A stretch of DNA of 64,000 nucleotides, from the NCBI GenBank assembly GCA_040752515.1, contig JBFMGQ010000001.1, forward strand, positions 1 through 64,000, given 5' to 3'. Shown piece after piece: positions 1 through 8,903 of the stretch. The notes beneath the pieces were generated by a model. The model was not told the DNA's origin. It made no database searches and worked only from the letters and a program-made list of their open reading frames with translations. The stretch comes from Tenuifilum sp040752515. GTDB taxonomy: Bacteria > Bacteroidota > Bacteroidia > Bacteroidales > Tenuifilaceae. The translations under genes were made by a program, and so were the position numbers. The stretch's first letter is position 1, and every line of letters starts with the position of its first letter.

Positions 1-313
1 GTTACCAGCAAGCGTAAAAAGACAGAACCGACAGTAGAAAATTGAAAGTAAACCACTGTGAAAAGACAGGAAAGAAATGAAATATTTATAGGACATAGAA
101 TTAGCCGACACACTTTGCCGACCCTTCTGTATTTTTTATTTTCCCCACCGCACATTTTTAATTTTTCTGCCAACCCACATTTGGCACATTGTCAAGCCTC
201 ACAAGCCAACGCTGCAACCAAAGCTTGCCAAAGAGCCAAATTTTCCTTCGCACATAAGACCGGAAACAAAATATTCTGTATCTTTGACAGAATTGTCCAA
301 ACAGATTAGTCAA
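1..313. other. Non-coding leader of the defence cassette
   Basis: No convincing gene is seen here. An open frame exists across 58-309 but starts with GTG, has no recognisable domain and reads like translated non-coding sequence. The first nine bases, GTTACCAGC, are the exact reverse complement of GCTGGTAAC at 8605-8613, the outer end of the inverted-repeat element downstream of the cassette, so the window may begin at the last bases of another copy. The stretch at about 190-245 is rich in GCC/GCA triplets. The promoter for the operon must lie here, but I found no clear TAnnTTTG element. Confidence 0.45.
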
Positions 314-613
314 ATGGCAAAAGAAACTTTTGGTGAATATATCAGGCGTTTAAGAGAAGAAATGAATCTACCACTAAGAAAAGTTGCAGCTCAACTTGAC
401 GTTGACACTTCAACTCTTAGCAAGGTTGAACGTGGGGAAAGACCAATGTCAATTGACTATCTAAAACCCTTAAGCCAAATCCTGAAAACTGATTACAAGG
501 AGCTTCAAGTTCGGTTTTTAGCAGACAGCATTCATGCAAACTATGGCAAGTTAGAGTATTTAGAAGACGGTTTGGGCGAAGTCATTAACCAATTAAAAAA
601 GAACAAGAAGTAA
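314..613 (+). CDS. XRE-family HTH transcriptional regulator
   Basis: A 99-residue protein with a Cro/C1-type helix-turn-helix over about residues 5-62: EYIRRLREEMNLPLRKVAAQ, then DVDTSTLSKVERGERP, the usual recognition-helix pattern. The short tail has no other domain. I chose ATG 314 because the protein from there opens in the usual way (MAKETFGEYIR); a TTG at 284 in the same frame would add ten residues with no HTH content. Its stop overlaps the next ATG by one base (TAATG at 611-615), so it is co-translated with the helicase-nuclease. Such regulators commonly head restriction-modification operons and delay or repress restriction, and that role is inferred here. Confidence 0.85.
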   Translation: MAKETFGEYIRRLREEMNLPLRKVAAQLDVDTSTLSKVERGERPMSIDYLKPLSQILKTDYKELQVRFLADSIHANYGKLEYLEDGLGEVINQLKKNKK

Positions 614-3600
614 TGCCAACTAAATTTTTTACAAATCAGGACGATAATAGTTTACTCAAAAAGTTTGAGGGTGTATTTACAAATATTGAAAGCATCCGTC
701 ATTTTGATGCATTGGTTGGCTATTTCAGGGCTTCAGGATATTTTAAAATACGCCCATTTCTTGATAAAATCCCTAAAATCAGAATCCTTGTCGGCATCAA
801 TGTTGACCAATTTATTAAAAAATATCATGATAAAGGGCAGTTATACCTTGCAAATCCTGACGAAACAAAAACTGAATTCCTTGAAGAAATCATCAAAAAC
901 ATACAGGAAGCTGAATATGATGAAGCTACAGAAAAAGGAATCCTGCAATTTATTGATGATTTAGTTACTGGAAAGATTGAACTTCGAGCACACCCAAAAA
1001 AGAAAATTCATGCAAAGGTCTATATTTTAAGACCTGCAACATTCAATGAGTATGCACCTTGTGAAGTAATTACCGGATCATCAAATCTGACGGATGCCGG
1101 ACTGGGTGCAAATCCTGAATCAAACTATGAGTTTAATGTCAGTTTACGGGAATATGAAGATGTAAAATTTGCAACCGAAGAATTTGAACGACTATGGGAT
1201 GAATCAGTTCCCATTTTGCAGGCAGAAGCTGAAAAAATAAAGAATAGGACCTATTTGCGTGATGATTTTACTCCTTTCGAACTGTATATTAAAATGCTCA
1301 TTGAATACTTTGGCAAACGTGTAGATTATGACCCATACAATATTGATTTACTTCTGCCACCAAAATATATTCGTTTAAAATATCAGTCAGACGCTGCCAA
1401 TCAGGGGTATGCCATCATGATGAAGCATAATGGTTTTATTTTGGCTGATGTAGTTGGTTTGGGTAAAACCATTATTGCCTGCATGATTATCAAAAAGTTT
1501 ATTTATGAAAATGGTACTCATACAAAAGTTTTAGTCGTTGTACCCCCCGCAATTGAAGATAGTTGGAGACGAACAGTAAAGGATTTTGAATTAGATAATC
1601 ATTTTACTTTCATTACCACCGGAAGTTTACATAAAATACTCGACCGTAATAATTTTACTTATCCGAAACCTGAGGAAATTGATTTAATAGTAGTTGATGA
1701 ATCGCATAAATTCAGGAATGATTATACCGAAATGTATTTGGCTTTACAGGAAATATGTAAAAAGCCCAGAGCAAAACCGGCTGAAAATGGAGATACACGA
1801 AAAAAAGTAATTTTAATTTCTGCAACTCCCCTAAACAACAGACCACAGGATATTGAAAACCAACTATATCTCTTTCAGGACAGAAGAAACAGCACCCTTG
1901 AAAACATCCGGAACCTGCAAGAGTATTTCAAACCCATTAACGAGCAGTATAAAAAACTGGCTTACGAGAAAAAACTGAATATCAAAAAACTCAAAGCCCT
2001 GTTCCAGAAATTGCGCGACGATGTCGTTGAACCACTTGTCATCCGCAGAACAAGGACAGATATTGAAAACAACGAGGAATATCTAGAAGACTTGCAAGTG
2101 CAGGAAATTAAATTCCCCAAAGTGGGTGACCCTATTGCACTTTACTATGAATTGGATGAAAATCTAAGCGAATTATTTTTCGATACCGTTTCACTCATTA
2201 CCAACCTTAATGAAGAAGGGAATAAAATTGAGGGATTAGGTTTTTACCGTTACCGTGCCATTGAATATTTGGAAAAAGAAGAAGACAAAAAAATGTATGG
2301 TAATGTAGAATCCATATCAGGCAGGTTGTCCGCAATAATGAAAACACTTTTGGTAAAACGCCTTGAAAGTAGTTTTTATGCGTTTAAACAATCTTTATCA
2401 AGATTGCAGAAAGCTATTGATAACATGCTTCAGATGTTTGAAGACAATAGAATTTTTATTGCACCCGATTTAGATATAAACAAATTGCTGGAGGAAGGTT
2501 TAAGTTACGATGAAATTGAAGAGAAAATCAACGAAAAAGGTGGAAGTAACAGGGAGTTTAAAAGAGATGATTTTAAAAAAGAATTTATTACCTTACTCAA
2601 GCAAGATAAAGAAAAAGTAGATGATTTGGTTAAGCGCTGGAATAAAGTAAAGAAAGACCCGAAACTGATTGAGTTTGCAAAACAAATTCAGGAGGAATTT
2701 TTTAAACCCGAGCAAAACATTAGTGGCAAGCTGGTTATCTTTTCCGAATCAAAGGAAACCGCAGAAGAGCTCACATTAAAACTTTCAGAGTTTACAGGGA
2801 AAAAGGTTATTACTGTTAGTGCAGAAAACAGAAAACAACTCGAAGATATTATTAGGGATAATTTTGATGCGAACCTCGAAGAGGAAAAATGGAAAAACGA
2901 TTACGATATTATCATTACAACGGAAGTATTGGCAGAAGGCATTAACCTACATAGAAGTAATGTAATTGTAAATTACGATGTTCCATGGAACTCAACCCGT
3001 TTGATGCAACGCATCGGTCGTGTAAACCGTATCGGTTCAAGAGCCGACAGAATCTACGTTTACAATTATTATCCGTCTGCCCATGGTGATGCTCAAATTC
3101 ACCTAGTAAATAATGCTTTACGTAAACTTCAGGCATTTCATACCGCATTTGGTGAAGACAATAAGGTATTCTCCATCCTCGAGGAAAAAGGTGAAGGGTC
3201 ATTGTTCGGAAGTAAAATTCAAAGAGAGGAAAGCGAAATTTTAAAATACCTGAATGAATTACGTGATTTCAGGAAAAAGCATCCCAAAATTTTCAATGAT
3301 ATTGCTAAAATACCAAACAAAGCAAGGTGCGGAAGAAAATTGCCTGATACCATGCAACTTAATTTGTTCGATACTGAAACAGGTGAAGTCAAATACCCAT
3401 TGCAAAATACTTCTCTCACTTATCTGAAAAGTGAAAATCATCCGGGTATATTTTGTTTAATTACACCTGAAATGAATATTATTGAACTAAACTTTTTACA
3501 GGCCGTCAAACTATTTAAAGCCTCTGATAAGGAGAAGGCAATTGCCCTGCATGAATGGCATCATCAACAAACATTGGCAGCTCTTGAGTATTTTAAATCC

Positions 3601-3972
3601 GAGAAGAATCAAGAAAATGTTCAATCTGTATCTCGAAGAAATTTGAGCCCGGCTGAAAATAAAGCTATTTCAAATATAAACTCAATTATAAAAATTGCAC
3701 CCACCGAACAAAAACGCAAAGCTTTGTTACGGACAATAGACCTCATTAAAAAAGGAACATTTGCATCAAAAGGATTACCTAAATCCATCAACGATTTTTT
3801 CACTGTAAATGCTGCTTTATTTAAAGAACCTGACAGATTTATTGAACAACTATTTATTAATGTTCTCGACAGGTACGACCTCTCACCCGATTCTGCAGAA
3901 GCAACACAATCAGATAATTCACTCAGGGGAATTGTGACTCCTCAGATTGTATTAACTCAAAGTTTCAGTTGA
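613..3972 (+). CDS. PLD-nuclease / SNF2-type helicase fusion, probable restriction or defence effector
   Basis: A 1119-residue protein. The N-terminal part is a phospholipase-D-like domain, with HxK at residues 133-135 (HAKVYIL) and GSSNLT about 25 residues later. A superfamily 2 SNF2-like helicase follows: motif I DVVGLGKT at 279-286, motif II DESH at 362-365, SATPLNNRP (motif III), and the C-terminal lobe with TTEVLAEGINLH and MQRIGRVNRIG (motif VI). The rest of the C-terminus is unassigned. PLD domains act as nucleases in several restriction systems, and SNF2 motors move on DNA. Their fusion next to a DNA methyltransferase suggests the restriction half of an R-M-like system. DISARM encodes its PLD protein and SNF2 helicase separately, so this is not a standard DISARM locus. 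The stop overlaps the next ATG by one base. Confidence 0.85.
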   Translation: MPTKFFTNQDDNSLLKKFEGVFTNIESIRHFDALVGYFRASGYFKIRPFLDKIPKIRILVGINVDQFIKKYHDKGQLYLANPDETKTEFLEEIIKNIQEAEYDEATEKGILQFIDDLVTGKIELRAHPKKKIHAKVYILRPATFNEYAPCEVITGSSNLTDAGLGANPESNYEFNVSLREYEDVKFATEEFERLWDESVPILQAEAEKIKNRTYLRDDFTPFELYIKMLIEYFGKRVDYDPYNIDLLLPPKYIRLKYQSDAANQGYAIMMKHNGFILADVVGLGKTIIACMIIKKFIYENGTHTKVLVVVPPAIEDSWRRTVKDFELDNHFTFITTGSLHKILDRNNFTYPKPEEIDLIVVDESHKFRNDYTEMYLALQEICKKPRAKPAENGDTRKKVILISATPLNNRPQDIENQLYLFQDRRNSTLENIRNLQEYFKPINEQYKKLAYEKKLNIKKLKALFQKLRDDVVEPLVIRRTRTDIENNEEYLEDLQVQEIKFPKVGDPIALYYELDENLSELFFDTVSLITNLNEEGNKIEGLGFYRYRAIEYLEKEEDKKMYGNVESISGRLSAIMKTLLVKRLESSFYAFKQSLSRLQKAIDNMLQMFEDNRIFIAPDLDINKLLEEGLSYDEIEEKINEKGGSNREFKRDDFKKEFITLLKQDKEKVDDLVKRWNKVKKDPKLIEFAKQIQEEFFKPEQNISGKLVIFSESKETAEELTLKLSEFTGKKVITVSAENRKQLEDIIRDNFDANLEEEKWKNDYDIIITTEVLAEGINLHRSNVIVNYDVPWNSTRLMQRIGRVNRIGSRADRIYVYNYYPSAHGDAQIHLVNNALRKLQAFHTAFGEDNKVFSILEEKGEGSLFGSKIQREESEILKYLNELRDFRKKHPKIFNDIAKIPNKARCGRKLPDTMQLNLFDTETGEVKYPLQNTSLTYLKSENHPGIFCLITPEMNIIELNFLQAVKLFKASDKEKAIALHEWHHQQTLAALEYFKSEKNQENVQSVSRRNLSPAENKAISNINSIIKIAPTEQKRKALLRTIDLIKKGTFASKGLPKSINDFFTVNAALFKEPDRFIEQLFINVLDRYDLSPDSAEATQSDNSLRGIVTPQIVLTQSFS

Positions 3973-4964
3973 TGGAAAACGTTGAAATAAAAATATATAC
4001 GACAGAGGATGGAAAAACAACCATTGAGGTTCGCCTTGAAAAAGAGACAGTTTGGCTTACTCAAAGCCAATTGGCACAGTTATTTCAAACAGAACGTTCG
4101 GTAATCAATAAACATATTTTGAATATTTACAATACTGGTGAACTGGACGAAAAGGCAACTTGTGCAAAAATTGCACAAGTTCAGTCTGAAGGGTCCAGAA
4201 AAGTCACAAGAAAAATAAACCACTACAACCTCGATGTAATTATTGCAGTTGGTTACAGGGTAAATTCACGCAGAGGAACTCAGTTCAGAATTTGGGCCAA
4301 CAAGATCATAAAAGAATATCTTATTAAGGGTTATGCCCTGAACATGAGCAAACTGCAAAAACAAACCGAACAATTAACAGATCTTAAAAAGGTACTTAAT
4401 TTATTAAACAATATTTCCCGACAAAAATGCCTCACAAATAATGAATTCGAAGGACTGCTGAATATCGTAACAAATTATGCCAATGCTTTTGATATTCTTG
4501 ATAAATATGATCACCAAACGATTACCATTGACAAAACAACTAAGAACGAACTATACCGCATATCATATCATGAAGCCATAAGTCAAATTCAGTTTATTAA
4601 AAGTAAATATGGTTATCCGCCTCTTTTTGGAAAAGAAAAAGACCAATCATTTCACAGCTCTATCAAAACCATTTATCAGACTTTTAACGGCACCGACCTT
4701 TACCCAAGTGTTGAAGAGAAAGCGGCTCATCTGCTCTATTTTATTGTAAAAAACCATTCTTTTGTTGATGGAAATAAAAGAATAGCAGCTATACTTTTTC
4801 TGTATTTTCTCGAAAAAAATAATTTGTTATATGACGATTACGGTAATAAGCGAATTGCTGACAACGCTCTTGTGGCAATTACTCTTATGATTGCAATAAG
4901 CATGCCGGAAGAAAAAGATTTACTGATTAAAGTAATTGTAAACCTGATAAATAAAAATAACTGA
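3972..4964 (+). CDS. RhuM-type virulence-associated domain fused to Fic/DOC domain
   Basis: A 330-residue protein. The N-terminal half is RhuM-like: TVWLTQSQLAQLFQTERSV, then NHYNLDVIIAVGYRVNSRRG and FRIWANKIIKEYLIKGYALN, the family signature. The C-terminal part is a Fic/DOC domain with HSFVDGNKR at residues 262-270, matching the HPFx[D/E]GNKR core, so it retains the catalytic His and the phosphate-binding loop. Fic enzymes transfer AMP or other phosphate-containing groups to proteins. ATG 3972 overlaps the upstream TGA (TGATG); an adjacent TTG at 3969 is less likely. The gene lies between the nuclease-helicase and the methyltransferase. It could be an abortive-infection or toxin-like module of the cassette, or a regulator of it; neither is shown by sequence. 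Confidence 0.85.
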   Translation: MENVEIKIYTTEDGKTTIEVRLEKETVWLTQSQLAQLFQTERSVINKHILNIYNTGELDEKATCAKIAQVQSEGSRKVTRKINHYNLDVIIAVGYRVNSRRGTQFRIWANKIIKEYLIKGYALNMSKLQKQTEQLTDLKKVLNLLNNISRQKCLTNNEFEGLLNIVTNYANAFDILDKYDHQTITIDKTTKNELYRISYHEAISQIQFIKSKYGYPPLFGKEKDQSFHSSIKTIYQTFNGTDLYPSVEEKAAHLLYFIVKNHSFVDGNKRIAAILFLYFLEKNNLLYDDYGNKRIADNALVAITLMIAISMPEEKDLLIKVIVNLINKNN

Positions 4965-4965
4965 T

Positions 4966-7900
4966 ATGCCTGCCAACAGAAGTCAACTTCAAAAAGCATT
5001 GCAAAAACCTTACGACAGGGTTTTATTTTCCCGTGAAGTCTTAAGCCCGGTTTTTGGTTCGGGATTTTCCCTTAATTCTGTTTTAGTCCCGGCTGCTGTT
5101 TTACCAAATAAATCAGAATCGGCATCCATTGACAAAGTTTGGATTTATGGGAATATTCAGTTAGACGACAGCACTGAAATAACCTGCTATGAAGTGCTGC
5201 TTCAACCCAAAGTCCGAATTGAGCAAAGTAAAGTTGCTATTCAGCAATATGTTCGGAAACTGCTCACGGCCGGACAGGCTGCATTAATCAATTTTGTTGC
5301 TCCTGCCAATAATAATGTCTGGCGGCTTACACTGGTTGCCAAGGACAGTGTGCTTACCGAAAAAGGAGTAAAAGAAAAAACCACCAACGCCAAACGATAC
5401 ACTTTTTTATTAGGTCCTTCGGAAACCTGCAAAACGGCTGCTGAACGTTTTGAAACTCTTAGTACTGAAAAGGAAATAACCCTTCAAACCATTGTTAATG
5501 CATTCTCGGTTGAAAAACTAAGTAAAGCATTCTTTGATGAATACACCCTGCATTATCAGAATTTTTGCGATTACCTGCAGGAGTCAAATTATCGTAAGTC
5601 CGTTTTTAATATAACTTTTCCTGCCGATGCTTCAAAACAGGAAAAAGACAAAGCCTGCAAACCCATCCGCGATTTTGTAAAGAAACTGCTCGGGCGTATT
5701 GTGTTTCTATACTTTGTTCAGAAAAAAGGCTGGTTGTGTGCAAGTGACACGAATTATACCGATGGCCCTGGCGATTTTATCAAGCAACTCTTTCATAAAT
5801 CGGGCGGAAATGAAGCTTTTTACAGCAACTGGTTAACGGTACTTTTTTTCGATACACTCAACAAGGAACGCCCAAACGATGACTTTACAATGCCCGATGG
5901 GAAAACCGTAAAAGTTCCTTTTCTCAACGGTGGTTTGTTCGACAAGGAAGAATTTGATGAACACCTGCTCACGTTCCCATCAAAACTGTTTCATAACCCC
6001 GATTTTGAAGATATCATCCTCACAGAAAAGAACAAGGGAAAAGCACGAGGTTTTCTCGACTTTCTCGATGCCTTTAACTTTACGGTGTACGAGGACAGCC
6101 CCGATGACCATACGGTAGCCATTGACCCCGAAATGCTGGGGCATATTTTCGAAAACCTGCTCGAAGACAATAAAGACAAAGGGGCATTCTACACGCCCAA
6201 AGAAATTGTGCACTACATGTGCCAGGAAAGTTTAATTGAATATTTATCAACAGGCCTGCAAAATGAATATAAAGTTTACCGACAACTTGGCAATGGACAA
6301 ATTGAGCTTTTCGGTAATGAAACCCGAAAAGGACAGTTAAAATTAGTAGAAGAGTTGGGAGAAAAGGGGCTTGATAGAGACGAAGTTGCTTATATGGTAA
6401 AGAATAAAGATATCAGTAAACTTACACACAAACAACTTTTATCAATAGAGAAATTACTTGACAATGTTAAAATCTGCGACCCTGCCATTGGCTCCGGAGC
6501 TTTCCCTATGGGTTTGTTGCAGGAAATTTTCAGCATTAAAGAACTCATTGCCTACGAAACCGGTAAAGAGTGGAATCCCGCCGAAACCAAGCTGAACATT
6601 ATCCAAAACTCCATTTACGGGGTGGATATTGAAAAAGGCGCGGTAGATATTGCCCGCCTACGTTTTTGGCTCTCGTTGGTGGTGGACGAAGAAAAACCTA
6701 AACCACTACCAAATTTAGATTATAAAATTGTGGTGGGCGACAGCCTCATAAGTAAATTTGATGGCGAAATTGTGGAGATTGACTGGGAAATAAAAGAAGG
6801 TACGCAAACCGATATGTTTGGCAACGAAAACCTGCAAAAGCGAAAGCAATTGTTGCAAACTTTAACCGAAAAGCAACGGCAGTATTTCAATCCTATCAAT
6901 AAAAACAAAAAAGCCTTAGCCCTCGAAATACGCAACCTTAAAATAGATGTGCTGATTAACCAACTTGAACTGATGATTAAAACCGAAGGGCTGGAACAAG
7001 CCCCCGTAAAAACCAATTTTAAGGACAACAAAAAGTATCTGGCTGCCTGCGAACTTTACCAAAAAACGCAAGGTTGGTTACAAACCATAGCAAAACTTAA
7101 AAAAATCAAACAACACCCCAATGATCCTTTTAACCATTTCGACTGGAAACTCGACTTCCCCGAAGTGCTGAATCCTTACCTTGTGCCCGATGAAAAACAA
7201 CGAGGGTTTGATATTCTGATTGGAAATCCACCGTATGGTGCAAAAGTTAATTCTTCTGACAAGCTATATTTTCAAAATAAGTACATTACTGCTAAAACAA
7301 TTAAAGGAGTTCAAAAGGGTTCATTAGACACCTACACTTTATTTATTGAATTGGGTCACAGCGTATCAAAAACAAAAGGAAATTTACATTACATTGTTCC
7401 AATTTCAATAACATCAAGTGACTCTGTAACTGGTGTTCACAAACTACTTGAAGAAACTTGTAGTGTTATTAAAATTTCTTCATATGCAGTTAGACCAGAA
7501 CCTGTTTTTGAAAATGCAGTCGTAAATACAAGCATTCTTTACTTTAAAAAAGATTTGATTCCTTCTCAAGTTATACTTTCAACTAAAATGTACAGAAAGA
7601 AAGGAGAATTAAACCTTAAACATCTAGTTGAAAATCTTGAATTCATAAATGTTTCAGATGTCAAATTAGTAGGGAGATACCCAAAAATTAGCTTAGAAAT
7701 TGAAAAAAGAATTCTTAAAAAAATCTTGAATCAAAAAACTAAAATTGGGGATTGTTTGGAAACTAATGGGAAGCCTATTTACTATAGAACAACAGGCGGT
7801 CGTTATTTTAAGGTTATAACAAATTATTCAACTGGATCTACAAAAGAAAAAGCAATTTTTTTCGAAAATAAAATAGCAGATTCTATTGGAGCAATTTTGA

Positions 7901-8250
7901 GTAGTAATTTATTTTTTTGGTTTTATCAAATATATTCAAATAATCTCGACTTAAAATCATATGAAATAGAATCTTTCGGGATACCTCTTGAAAAACTTAC
8001 AGATGAAATAATTATAAAACTTGAAAAAATATACGCAACATATTTAGCAGATATTGAGCGCAATGCAAATATTCGACAAACAACAAAATATGCTAATATT
8101 GATTCATTTAAAGAGTATAAAATTGGAAAATCAAAACATCTTATCGATCAAATTGATGATATCATTTGTCCTCTTTATGGATTAACTAAAGAAGAAACTG
8201 AATTTATTAAAAACTATGAAATACAATTTAGATTGCAAGATGAAGAATAA
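4966..8250 (+). CDS. Eco57I-class N6-adenine DNA methyltransferase (type IIG/PglX-like)
   Basis: A 1094-residue protein. Methyltransferase motifs appear in gamma-class order: motif X-like GAFYTPKEIVHYM from residue 406, motif I DPAIGSGAFPMGLL from 505, GVDIEKGAVDIARLRFWLSL (motif II region), and catalytic motif IV NPPYG at 754-758. About 400 N-terminal residues precede the methylase core and may hold a nuclease or structural domain, but no PD-ExK motif was confidently seen. The last 335 residues would be target recognition. Base composition changes sharply just after NPPYG: sampled 60-base rows are about 42% GC before it and 20-28% after it. The gene starts one base after the RhuM-Fic stop. 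It would modify host DNA against the upstream nuclease-helicase, or carry both activities itself. Confidence 0.85.
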   Translation: MPANRSQLQKALQKPYDRVLFSREVLSPVFGSGFSLNSVLVPAAVLPNKSESASIDKVWIYGNIQLDDSTEITCYEVLLQPKVRIEQSKVAIQQYVRKLLTAGQAALINFVAPANNNVWRLTLVAKDSVLTEKGVKEKTTNAKRYTFLLGPSETCKTAAERFETLSTEKEITLQTIVNAFSVEKLSKAFFDEYTLHYQNFCDYLQESNYRKSVFNITFPADASKQEKDKACKPIRDFVKKLLGRIVFLYFVQKKGWLCASDTNYTDGPGDFIKQLFHKSGGNEAFYSNWLTVLFFDTLNKERPNDDFTMPDGKTVKVPFLNGGLFDKEEFDEHLLTFPSKLFHNPDFEDIILTEKNKGKARGFLDFLDAFNFTVYEDSPDDHTVAIDPEMLGHIFENLLEDNKDKGAFYTPKEIVHYMCQESLIEYLSTGLQNEYKVYRQLGNGQIELFGNETRKGQLKLVEELGEKGLDRDEVAYMVKNKDISKLTHKQLLSIEKLLDNVKICDPAIGSGAFPMGLLQEIFSIKELIAYETGKEWNPAETKLNIIQNSIYGVDIEKGAVDIARLRFWLSLVVDEEKPKPLPNLDYKIVVGDSLISKFDGEIVEIDWEIKEGTQTDMFGNENLQKRKQLLQTLTEKQRQYFNPINKNKKALALEIRNLKIDVLINQLELMIKTEGLEQAPVKTNFKDNKKYLAACELYQKTQGWLQTIAKLKKIKQHPNDPFNHFDWKLDFPEVLNPYLVPDEKQRGFDILIGNPPYGAKVNSSDKLYFQNKYITAKTIKGVQKGSLDTYTLFIELGHSVSKTKGNLHYIVPISITSSDSVTGVHKLLEETCSVIKISSYAVRPEPVFENAVVNTSILYFKKDLIPSQVILSTKMYRKKGELNLKHLVENLEFINVSDVKLVGRYPKISLEIEKRILKKILNQKTKIGDCLETNGKPIYYRTTGGRYFKVITNYSTGSTKEKAIFFENKIADSIGAILSSNLFFWFYQIYSNNLDLKSYEIESFGIPLEKLTDEIIIKLEKIYATYLADIERNANIRQTTKYANIDSFKEYKIGKSKHLIDQIDDIICPLYGLTKEETEFIKNYEIQFRLQDEE

Positions 8251-8269
8251 AATCTTTGGGCGACTCTGA

Positions 8270-8449
8270 TGTAAGAAGTATTCGGGCGAGTTACCGGAGT
8301 TTACCGATGGCATGAGCGATGAGCAGAAAATGAAGATTTGCAAAAAGGTATTTAAGCGGTTGAATGATGCAAAACATCCGGTAAGGGTAAACCTGGAGAA
8401 AATGAAGGAAGAAATACCAGAAATACGCATTATTGAGGGGTTGGAATAA
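8270..8449 (+). pseudogene. Remnant of a coding sequence (59 codons, no start)
   Basis: After TGA 8267-8269 an open frame runs to TAA 8447-8449 and looks coding: YSGELPEFTDGMSDEQ, then KKVFKRLNDAKHPV and EEIPEIRIIEGLE. It is highly charged with ordinary amino-acid use and a clean end. There is no ATG at its front; the first in-frame ATG (8312) would give only 45 residues. It lies 20 bases after the methyltransferase stop, so it may be the old C-terminus of that gene left behind when its recognition domain was replaced, or the tail of another lost gene. I do not recognise a family. Confidence 0.4.
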
Positions 8450-8455
8450 TAATAA

Positions 8456-8492
8456 CCCCTCTGTGCTCCTCCGTGCCTTAAGTGGTGAAAAA
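8456..8492. repeat. Short dispersed-repeat-like motif (CTCTGTGCTCCTCCGTG type)
   Basis: The stretch contains CTCTGTGCTCCTCCGTGCC followed by TTAAGTGGTGAAAAA. Sequences of the form ctctgtg..ctc(t/c)gtg..tggtgaaaa recur between genes in many bacterial genomes. The match here is from memory of that pattern and only one copy lies in the window. It sits just after the coding remnant at 8270-8449. Confidence 0.3.
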
Positions 8493-8604
8493 AATAAAAA
8501 ATACCTAAGCCCACATGTCGATCTTTCAGACGCGGTATTAGCTTGACAATTACGCAAAAACTCAATATTAACAATGGTTTACGAGGATAGAATACGGAAT
8601 GAAA

Positions 8605-8740
8605 GCTGGTAACAGGCGGTATATTTTATTGCCGGGACAGTGCGGGTTTCAGCGTTTCTGCATCTAATAAACTTTCGTGTAACTTGACAGGACAGTGCAT
8701 CGAAATCGGCAACAAAAACATACCGCCAAGCCGTTGGCAT
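8605..8740. repeat. attC-like inverted-repeat element downstream of the defence cassette
   Basis: Two long arms pair over a loop of about 70 bases. GGCGGTAT at 8615-8622 is the exact inverse complement of ATACCGCC at 8720-8727, and TTGCCG at 8629-8634 pairs with CGGCAA at 8707-8712. Between these, T4 faces A5. The arms therefore form roughly 20 pairs with two mismatches and one extra base. The outer ends are GCTGGTAAC (8605-8613) and GCCGTTGGC (8730-8738). The architecture, a single-strand-foldable imperfect palindrome, resembles integron attC sites or the cassette-flanking elements of Bacteroidota, although the ends do not match the standard attC core exactly. No integrase lies in the window. 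Confidence 0.5.
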
Positions 8741-8903
8741 TTATTTATAAAAGATTAGCAGGCAATTATTTTTGGACCGAAAGAATAAAGCCAGCAATAA
8801 AAATCGAAGAAAATTTGGTTGAATGTCCAGTAAACGGTTGTTCAATAAAAACTTGAACGGCAAATACAAGTTTTTTAAAGGGGTCAAAATCGCATAAAAA
8901 AGA

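Noticed and set aside
58..309. 83-codon open frame before the XRE gene
   Set aside because: GTG start, no domain, and low-complexity residues that follow from base composition; it overlaps the start of the XRE gene.
314..8250. DISARM or BREX locus
   Set aside because: The PLD and SNF2 parts are fused rather than separate, and no DrmA/DrmB-like, PglZ-like or BrxC-like gene is present.
8605..8740. Rho-independent terminator
   Set aside because: The arms are separated by about 70 bases and there is no adjacent T-run; the structure fits a recombination-type element better.
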